From an uncultured Micromonospora sp. (GTDB lineage Bacteria; Actinomycetota; Actinomycetes; Mycobacteriales; Micromonosporaceae), in NCBI GenBank assembly GCA_937951935.1, contig CALGAM010000199.1, positions 1 through 12,411 of the forward strand: a stretch of 12,411 bases of DNA, written 5' to 3'. The position numbers and the translations under genes are program-made. Positions 1 through 5,123 of the stretch are shown in pieces. The notes beneath the pieces are model-generated. The model did not search any database and was not told the origin of the DNA. It was given only the letters and a program-made list of their open reading frames with translations. Each line of letters begins with the position of its first letter. Within the stretch, counting starts at the first letter, position 1.

Positions 1-815
1 GAGTGGACCAGGGCGATCGCGCTGTCGACCCGGGGGTCGGTCAGGTCGGGGTAGAAGCGCGGCAGCTGGTCGGGGGTGAGCATCCCCTTGTAGACCAGGG
101 TCCGGCAGGACAGGGACGGGAAGTAGGCGGCGATGCCCCGTTCGGCCGTCTCCCGCTCGGCCTGCTTGCGGACGCAGAACGCCACCCGGTCGAGTTCGAG
201 GCCGGTCAGCGGGGCGCCGGCGGGCCCGGCGGGCGAGTCGGTGAGCCGGCGCGCGGTGAGGAAGACCTGCCGGATCCGCGGCATCGCCGCCAGGGCGGTC
301 TCGCCGAGGCCGTCGGGCCGGACCGGCACGTCCCGCCAGCCGATGAGCTCGGCCCCCTCGACGAGGGCGTACTTCTCCAGCACGGTGCGGGCCCGCGCCT
401 CGTCGTCCGGGTCGGTGGGGAGGAAGACCAGGCCGGTGGCGTACTGCCCGGCCGGCGGGAGCGGGAAGTCGACCACCGCGCGCAGGAACGCGTCCGGCAC
501 CTGGATCATGATCCCGGCGCCGTCCCCGGTGTTCGGCTCGGCACCGCGGGCACCGCGGTGGTCCAGCCGGCACAGCGCGGACAGACCCTTGGCGACCACG
601 TCGTGGCTGCGGCGCCCCTGGACGTCCGCCACGAACGCCACCCCGCAGGCGTCCCGCTCGGTCGCCGGGTCGTAGAGCCCCTGGGCCGCGGGCGTCCGCG
701 CGGGGGCCACCGCCGTGGCCGGCCGGGTGGCGGTCGGGGTGTCGGCGTGGACGGGAGCGAGGTCGGTGTTCGCCGGCGAGGAGGGGCGCGGTGCCTGAGG
801 GTGCGGTAGGACCAC
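1..815 (-). CDS. gltB: Glutamate synthase large subunit, N-terminal part (runs off the left edge)
   Basis: This is the 5' part of ferredoxin- or NADPH-type glutamate synthase, which makes two glutamates from glutamine and 2-oxoglutarate in the cytoplasm. The 271 visible codons cover the class-II glutamine amidotransferase (N-terminal nucleophile) domain. The motif DACGVAF contains the nucleophile Cys57, which in the family becomes residue 1 after removal of the propeptide. It is followed by the family signatures LDHRGARGAEPNTGDGAGI and FCVRKQAERE. The GTG start at 815 is supported by AGGAG at 821-825, five bases upstream. The propeptide is about 56 residues, rich in Pro and Ala, somewhat longer than the 42 of E. 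coli; a GTG at codon 36 is a weaker alternative start. The gene is divergent from the GNAT gene. The minus strand carries TAnnnT hexamers at 884-889 and 889-894 but no convincing -35. Identity is certain; the 3' end lies outside the window. Confidence 0.95.
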   Translation of the reverse strand, partial: MVLPHPQAPRPSSPANTDLAPVHADTPTATRPATAVAPARTPAAQGLYDPATERDACGVAFVADVQGRRSHDVVAKGLSALCRLDHRGARGAEPNTGDGAGIMIQVPDAFLRAVVDFPLPPAGQYATGLVFLPTDPDDEARARTVLEKYALVEGAELIGWRDVPVRPDGLGETALAAMPRIRQVFLTARRLTDSPAGPAGAPLTGLELDRVAFCVRKQAERETAERGIAAYFPSLSCRTLVYKGMLTPDQLPRFYPDLTDPRVDSAIALVH

Positions 816-968
816 GGGGGCTCCTGTCGTCTCATTCACGTTCAGTCATGCGGCGGGACGACGTCGGCCCTGCGGGTTCTCTGAGTTTACGTTAGGGACC
901 GGCAGATCCCGCCAGTTCGAGTAGCTCACACAGCGCGGGGACGGTCACACGTGGTGAACCCGGTGAGG

Positions 969-974
969 TAATCT
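969..974 (+). promoter_or_regulatory. Candidate -10 element placing the GNAT mRNA start at its ATG (leaderless)
   Basis: TAATCT fits the actinobacterial -10 consensus TAnnnT and ends seven bases before the ATG at 982. Transcription would then start at or next to the A of the start codon. There is no good Shine-Dalgarno sequence at normal distance (GGTGAGG ends about 13 bases upstream), which agrees with a leaderless message. No clear -35 hexamer is seen about 17 bases upstream, so this is a candidate only. Confidence 0.4.
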
Positions 975-981
975 CCCCCGG

Positions 982-1827
982 ATGACATCGACGCGGAACG
1001 GGCTTTTTGACCGGTTGGAACGGTTCTACGACGCCGTTCCCCGTGACGCTGCGCACACCGAGGAGTTCGGTGCGCTGGTGCTCTTCATCAGTGACGGCAA
1101 AAACTCGCGATTCTACGCCCGCCCGCGGCTGGACGCCACCGAGCCGCCGTCGGCCGCCGACGTCACCGCCGTCCGGCGACGCCAGCGCGAGCTCGGGCTG
1201 CCGGAGGCGTTCGAGTGGGTGCACGAGACCCAGCCCGGCCTGTTGGCGGTGGCACGCTCGGCCGGCCTGTCGGTGCTGGAGGCGCCGCTGATGGTGCTCG
1301 ACCCGACGGCCCTGCCGCCCGCCGACGCGCACCCCGGTGCGCCGGTGCGGATCCTGGACCCGGCGGCCCCGACCTTCGCCGCCGACGTCGCGCTCCGCCG
1401 GGCGGTCGCCACCGTCGGTTTCGCCGCGCCCGGCACCGCGGTCGGCACCGCCGGTCCGGCGGCCCGGGACTCCGCCCTCGCCGAACTGCCGCACGAGGTG
1501 CTGGAGGAGGAGCGTGCCCGGGCCCTCGCCGGGCGTCGGATCTCCGCCCTCGTCGAGACGCCCGGGGAGGGGGCGGTGGCCAGCGGCATGGCGCTGCGGG
1601 TCGGCGACGTGGCGGAGATCGTGGGGATCGCCACCCTGCCGTCCGCCCGCCGTCAGGGCTTCGGTGCGGCGATCACCGCCGCCCTGGCCCGCCGGCTCCT
1701 CGACGACGGCACCGACCTGGTCTTCCTCTCCGCCGGCAGCGAGGAGATCGCCCGGGTCTACCTGCGGATCGGCTTCCGCCGGGTCGGCACCGCCTGCATC
1801 GCCGAACCCGCACCGGCCACCCTGTGA
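982..1827 (+). CDS. GNAT-family N-acetyltransferase
   Basis: A 281-residue protein whose C-terminal half is a GNAT fold, which transfers an acetyl group from acetyl-CoA to an amine. Residues 212-235 form the acetyl-CoA-binding motif A, with the pyrophosphate-binding loop RRQGFGA at 223-229. Residues 256-273 (IARVYLRIGFRRVGTACI) form motif B, the usual ending of these enzymes. The N-terminal 120 residues resemble the poorly defined substrate-side half of two-lobed actinobacterial GNATs, and no second intact acetyl-CoA loop is visible there. No signal peptide or membrane segment is seen, so it is probably cytoplasmic. The substrate cannot be predicted. The start at 982 is chosen because a TAnnnT box lies seven bases before it, suggesting a leaderless message. 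It is divergent from gltB and 287 bases upstream of the M14 peptidase gene, so probably not co-transcribed with either. Confidence 0.85.
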   Translation: MTSTRNGLFDRLERFYDAVPRDAAHTEEFGALVLFISDGKNSRFYARPRLDATEPPSAADVTAVRRRQRELGLPEAFEWVHETQPGLLAVARSAGLSVLEAPLMVLDPTALPPADAHPGAPVRILDPAAPTFAADVALRRAVATVGFAAPGTAVGTAGPAARDSALAELPHEVLEEERARALAGRRISALVETPGEGAVASGMALRVGDVAEIVGIATLPSARRQGFGAAITAALARRLLDDGTDLVFLSAGSEEIARVYLRIGFRRVGTACIAEPAPATL

Positions 1828-2114
1828 GGCCGGACGCATCCACGGGTGATAATGTCCACTGTGGTCACAGGATGCCGCGGCCCGGCGTCGGAACCCGCAC
1901 CGCACGCCCGCCGCGGCGGATCCTGTGCGCGCCCGCGGTAGCCGACCGCACGGCCCGACAGGGGTACGCCGCGCTCGGCCGTTCGGCCCCGACACGCGCG
2001 CTACCTCGGCATTCCTCCCTCAAATCCTGCTCAAGATCATTGCCTTCGTCCGCATCGGACGATCAAGATGGCCCGCATGAAGTCCCTGCTCAACCCCCTG
2101 TTTACGGAGCTGGC
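1828..2114 (+). other. Structured intergenic region between the GNAT and M14 genes
   Basis: No convincing gene is seen in these 287 bases. The region holds an inverted repeat CACAGGAT (1866-1873) / ATCCTGTG (1920-1927). It is extended by CCGC (1875-1878) / GCGG (1916-1919) if G1874 is bulged, which gives a 12-bp stem with a 37-base loop, 38 bases after the GNAT stop. Nearer the peptidase gene is a 7-bp dyad at 2046-2062 flanked by two TCAAGAT copies (2031-2037 and 2063-2069). The first structure could terminate GNAT transcription; the second looks operator-like. These roles are inferences, and a resident small RNA or riboswitch was not recognised. Confidence 0.5.
2046..2062 (+). promoter_or_regulatory. 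Operator-like dyad upstream of the M14 peptidase gene
   Basis: TCGTCCG-cat-CGGACGA is a perfect 7-bp inverted repeat with a three-base centre, ending 52 bases before the peptidase ATG. It is bracketed by the direct repeat TCAAGAT at 2031-2037 and 2063-2069. The arrangement suits a dimeric regulator site or a small hairpin in the 5' leader. No regulator family motif was recognised. Confidence 0.3.
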
Positions 2115-4241
2115 ATGCGGATAAGAAGACCCTCCGTCGTCGTGCTGTCCGGCCTCCTCGCCGCCACCCTCGGTGCGGTCACCGCACCGTCGACGGCGCT
2201 GGGCCAGCCGGCCTCGGCCACCACGGCGGCCGAGCCGAACCAGGTCACCAACCTCACCGTCACCCAGGCCGACGGGTACGCCACCCTCGCCTGGACGCCC
2301 GTCGAGGGCGCCACCGACTACCAGATCGAGCGGACCCCGGTCGACGCGAACGACGAACCGATCGGACCGTCGGTCGTGGTCGGCATCTGGCGGCCCAACC
2401 GGCAGATCAACAACGACTCGCCGACCTTCGCCGACGCCGGCTTCAACCCCGGCGACCGCTTCCGGTGGCGGGTACGCGCCCGCTTCGGCACCGAGGAGCA
2501 GCCGTACTCGGCACCGGTCACCGGGACGACCCTACAGCCGTGGGGCGACCCGGACGTACCAGGTGAGAACCTGCGCACCCAGTGGGAGACCACCAAGGCG
2601 GCGCAGTACACCAGCGACACCAACGAGTACGCCTACACCGCCGAGATCGACCGGCTGAGCGACCGGGTCCGCGTGGTGGAGATCGGACGGACCGTGCTCG
2701 GCCGACCGATCAACATGTTCGTCTTCGGCTACCCCACCCCGCCGACCACCCCCGAGGCCGTCGCGGCGACGTCGCCGGTGGCGATCAACTGCAACGTGCA
2801 CGGCAACGAGCCGGGCGACCGCGAGGCCTGCCTGATCATGGCCCGGCAGCTCGCGTTCAGCAACGACCCGCGGATCATCGACATCCTGTCACACACCACC
2901 GTCCTGATCGTCCCGACGATCAACGGTGACGGCCGCGCCGCCAACACCCGGGGCAACTCCACCGGCCAGGACCTCAACCGCGACTACTCGCTGATCCGCC
3001 AGCCGGAGACGGCGGCGTTCGTCAGGATGGTCCGCGACTACCGGCCGATCGCCAGCTACGACGGCCACGAGTACGGCAACACCCGCGCCGGCGACCTGCC
3101 GATGCTCCCGCCCCGCCACCAGAACGTGGCGCAGTCGATCTTCGACCAGTCCCAGGACATGATCGAGGGCTTCATGTACGCCCGGGGCGCCGAGGACGGC
3201 TGGTGGCCCTGCCCGTACGGCTGTGAGGGCGGCGGCAACGTGGGCCTGGGCGAGGAGACCATCCTGCGCAACACCCTGGGCCTGAAGAACGTCGTCAACT
3301 CGCTGCTGGAGCTGCGCAGCTCCGGCGGGCAGACCCGGCCGGACGAGGGGAACACCGCGAACAACCGGCGCCGCAAGACCTACTCGGCGCTGTGGACGTT
3401 CCACCGTCTCCTCGACTACCACCGGGCCAAGGCCGCCGAGATCAAGCGGGCCCGGGCGGAGGCGATCGGGTTCCAGGCCTCCAACAGTGGCCGGATCGTC
3501 TTCCGGGGATCGCACCCGATCCCGGCCCGCCCGGCGCCGCACCCCGCCGAGGCGGTGCCGCCGCTGGACGAGCCGAGGCCGGACATGATCCTCGACGACG
3601 CGCCGTGCGCGTACAAGCTCACCCCCGAGCAGTACCTCGGGGCGCGCACCGACGGCCCCGGCGGGGTCGGCGCCACCCTGGCGGAGCGGATCGCCGCGCA
3701 CGGCTGGAAGGTGGTCAAGGCCGCCGACGGCTACTACGTACCGTTGGCACAGCCGGAGCGGGGCCTGATCCCGCTGCTGCTGGACGCGCAGGGTGCCGAG
3801 GAGTGGGTCGGCGGGCAGCGGGTCTACCCGACCCTGACCGGCCGGCACAACGGGCCGCTGACCGTCACCGGCTTCACCTGCATCGCGGACGGCACGGTGA
3901 ACGGGCCGGTCACGGTCCAGCCGGGTGCCACGCTGGTCGCGTACCGGACGACCTTCAACGGCCCGGTGACCGCCACCGGCGCCGCCGGGGTGGTTCTCGG
4001 CGACGTCACCCTGCACGGTCCGCTCCAGGTCGCCAACAGCGCCGGCCCGGTCTCGCTGGTGGGCAACACGGTCTCCGGCCCGGTGAACCTGGTGGGCAAC
4101 GGGGGTGCGGACGCGCCGCTGGTGGCCGGCAACACCATCAACGGCCCGCTGAGCTGCACCGGCAACGCCGCGAAGCCGACCGCGATCGAGGTCCCGAACT
4201 CCGTCAAGGGGCCGAGGTCGGGGCAGTGCGCGGCGCTGTGA
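2115..4241 (+). CDS. Secreted M14 zinc carboxypeptidase with FnIII domain and C-terminal NGP-repeat domain
   Basis: A 708-residue exported metallopeptidase. Residues 1-30 are a Sec-type signal peptide (RIRR then a hydrophobic run, with likely cleavage near ALG or ASA). Residues 41-140 read as a fibronectin type III domain. Residues about 150-450 are the M14 catalytic domain: zinc ligands H229 and E232 in NVHGNE and H318 in SYDGHEYG, substrate-binding N288-R289 in DLNRD, and the catalytic glutamate E399 in LLELRS. All are intact, so activity is expected; peptide specificity is unknown. Residues 577-700 hold eight xGP motifs at 579, 596, 615, 634, 643, 654, 676 and 698, suggesting a beta-solenoid or surface-binding tail. 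Seven cysteines lie between 226 and 705. The ATG at 2115 has GGAG five bases upstream; the frame stays open further 5' but only as a shadow of the GNAT gene. An 18-bp hairpin follows the stop. Confidence 0.9.
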   Translation: MRIRRPSVVVLSGLLAATLGAVTAPSTALGQPASATTAAEPNQVTNLTVTQADGYATLAWTPVEGATDYQIERTPVDANDEPIGPSVVVGIWRPNRQINNDSPTFADAGFNPGDRFRWRVRARFGTEEQPYSAPVTGTTLQPWGDPDVPGENLRTQWETTKAAQYTSDTNEYAYTAEIDRLSDRVRVVEIGRTVLGRPINMFVFGYPTPPTTPEAVAATSPVAINCNVHGNEPGDREACLIMARQLAFSNDPRIIDILSHTTVLIVPTINGDGRAANTRGNSTGQDLNRDYSLIRQPETAAFVRMVRDYRPIASYDGHEYGNTRAGDLPMLPPRHQNVAQSIFDQSQDMIEGFMYARGAEDGWWPCPYGCEGGGNVGLGEETILRNTLGLKNVVNSLLELRSSGGQTRPDEGNTANNRRRKTYSALWTFHRLLDYHRAKAAEIKRARAEAIGFQASNSGRIVFRGSHPIPARPAPHPAEAVPPLDEPRPDMILDDAPCAYKLTPEQYLGARTDGPGGVGATLAERIAAHGWKVVKAADGYYVPLAQPERGLIPLLLDAQGAEEWVGGQRVYPTLTGRHNGPLTVTGFTCIADGTVNGPVTVQPGATLVAYRTTFNGPVTATGAAGVVLGDVTLHGPLQVANSAGPVSLVGNTVSGPVNLVGNGGADAPLVAGNTINGPLSCTGNAAKPTAIEVPNSVKGPRSGQCAAL

Positions 4242-4272
4242 CACCGCACCGGTGCTGACGCACCGACCCGTC

Positions 4273-4313
4273 CCGTCGGCGGGTCCGGGCCAGCCGCCCG
4301 GACCCGCCGACGG
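4273..4313 (+). terminator. Long hairpin after the M14 gene and before the FAS1 lipoprotein gene
   Basis: Positions 4273-4289 and 4297-4313 are perfect 17-base complements. The closing pair C4290-G4296 makes an 18-bp stem with the five-base loop CAGCC. It begins 31 bases after the M14 stop and ends 28 bases before the FAS1 GTG. No T-run follows, which is usual for actinobacterial terminators. It may end M14 transcription, attenuate read-through into the lipoprotein gene, or protect the upstream mRNA end. The structure is certain; the function is inferred. Confidence 0.65.
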
Positions 4314-4341
4314 CGCAACCGTCGCCACCCGGAGGTCCGTC

Positions 4342-5082
4342 GTGTCCGAGCCGCACCGCGCCGCCGCCGTTCCCACCGGTCGGCCCCGCCGCCCCCACCG
4401 GCCCACACCGGTCGGTCCACACCGTCCCCGGGTACGCCGGCCCCTCCGGCTCACGCTGCTCGCGGCCACCGTGGCGCTGGCGGCCGTGGCAGCCGGCTGC
4501 TCGGGCGGCGACCCCGACGCCCCCGACACGCCGGACCCGGCCGCGGCCGCGACGGCGACCGGCGGGGTCAGCGGGCCGCTCTGCGCCTCCCTGCCCACCG
4601 GAACCGACCCCGGCAACCCGGAGTCGCTGGCCGGTGAACCGGTCGACGTGGCGGTGCGGTGGATACCGGTGTTGACCACGTTCGACGCGGCGGTACGGGC
4701 GACCGGGCTCGCCGCCGAGCTGCGCGGCGCGCAGGGGGTCACGGTGCTGGCGCCGACCGACGACGCGTTCGCCCGGAAGTTCTCCGCGAGCAACCTGGAC
4801 GAGCTGTTGATCCACGACCGGGACACGCTGCGCCAACTGCTGCGGGCGCACCTGGTCGACGGGTCGTACTCGCTGGCGGAGCTGGTCGCGGCCGGCAGCG
4901 TGACCACGATGGACGGTACCCGGCTGACGGTGGCACCGGCGGAGTCGACGGCACGGATCGGCGACGTCGCCCAGGCCGTCTGCGCCGACTACCGGGTCGC
5001 CGGTGGCCGGATCCACCTCATCGACGCGGTCCTCGGCAACCTGCCGACCACCGCGGGCCGGGACGACGACCCCGCGCACTGA
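4342..5082 (+). CDS. Fasciclin (FAS1) domain lipoprotein
   Basis: A 246-residue surface lipoprotein. The N-region is unusually long (about 33 residues, rich in Pro and Arg) and is followed by a hydrophobic segment and the lipobox AVAAGC, with lipidated Cys53. After an Asp/Pro/Ala-rich linker, residues about 108-234 form one FAS1 domain with the typical signatures TVLAPTDDAF (134-143), LLRAHLVDG (166-174) and GRIHLIDAVL (222-231). FAS1 proteins are adhesion or cell-surface interaction modules, and single-domain lipoproteins such as mycobacterial MPT83 are known. Two further cysteines, 81 and 214, could form a disulfide. The GTG at 4342 is chosen because GGAGGT (4331-4336) lies five bases upstream; the frame is open back to 4252 without a comparable site. 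It follows the M14 gene across a strong hairpin, and both products are extracytoplasmic. The domain call is firm; the ligand is unknown. Confidence 0.88.
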   Translation: MSEPHRAAAVPTGRPRRPHRPTPVGPHRPRVRRPLRLTLLAATVALAAVAAGCSGGDPDAPDTPDPAAAATATGGVSGPLCASLPTGTDPGNPESLAGEPVDVAVRWIPVLTTFDAAVRATGLAAELRGAQGVTVLAPTDDAFARKFSASNLDELLIHDRDTLRQLLRAHLVDGSYSLAELVAAGSVTTMDGTRLTVAPAESTARIGDVAQAVCADYRVAGGRIHLIDAVLGNLPTTAGRDDDPAH

Positions 5083-5091
5083 CCCCGCACG

Positions 5092-5116
5092 GGCCGAGGC
5101 CGCCGGGCGGTCGGCC
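5092..5116. terminator. Hairpin between convergent FAS1 and regulator genes
   Basis: GGCCGA (5092-5097) pairs with TCGGCC (5111-5116). Inside, CCG (5100-5102) pairs with CGG (5108-5110) after a two-base bulge, giving a 9-bp GC-rich stem. It fills the 41-base gap between the stops of two converging genes, so it probably works as a bidirectional terminator. No T-run is present on either strand. Confidence 0.5.
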
Positions 5117-5123
5117 GGCGCCC

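Noticed and set aside
947..954. CACGTG palindrome upstream of the GNAT gene as a possible operator
   Set aside because: A six-base palindrome is too short to support a site by itself, and the flanks are not symmetrical.
1908..1919. 12-bp perfect palindrome CCGCCGCGGCGG
   Set aside because: Pure G/C palindromes of this size are common by chance in such DNA. It leaves no loop and overlaps the better stem at 1866-1927.
1215..2114. Upstream extension of the M14 peptidase frame through the GNAT gene
   Set aside because: The extension is Arg/Gly/Pro-rich shadow sequence inside the GNAT gene. The ATG at 2115 is followed at once by a signal peptide and has a ribosome binding site.
1828..2114. A cyclic-di-AMP (ydaO) type riboswitch before the secreted peptidase gene
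   Set aside because: Such elements often precede secreted wall enzymes in actinobacteria, but the conserved core was not recognised here.
2889..4907. 672-codon open frame on the minus strand opposite the M14 and FAS1 genes
   Set aside because: It is a shadow of well-supported plus-strand genes. Long antisense frames are expected at this GC content, the translation is low-complexity Arg/Gly/Pro-rich sequence, and it has no recognisable domain.
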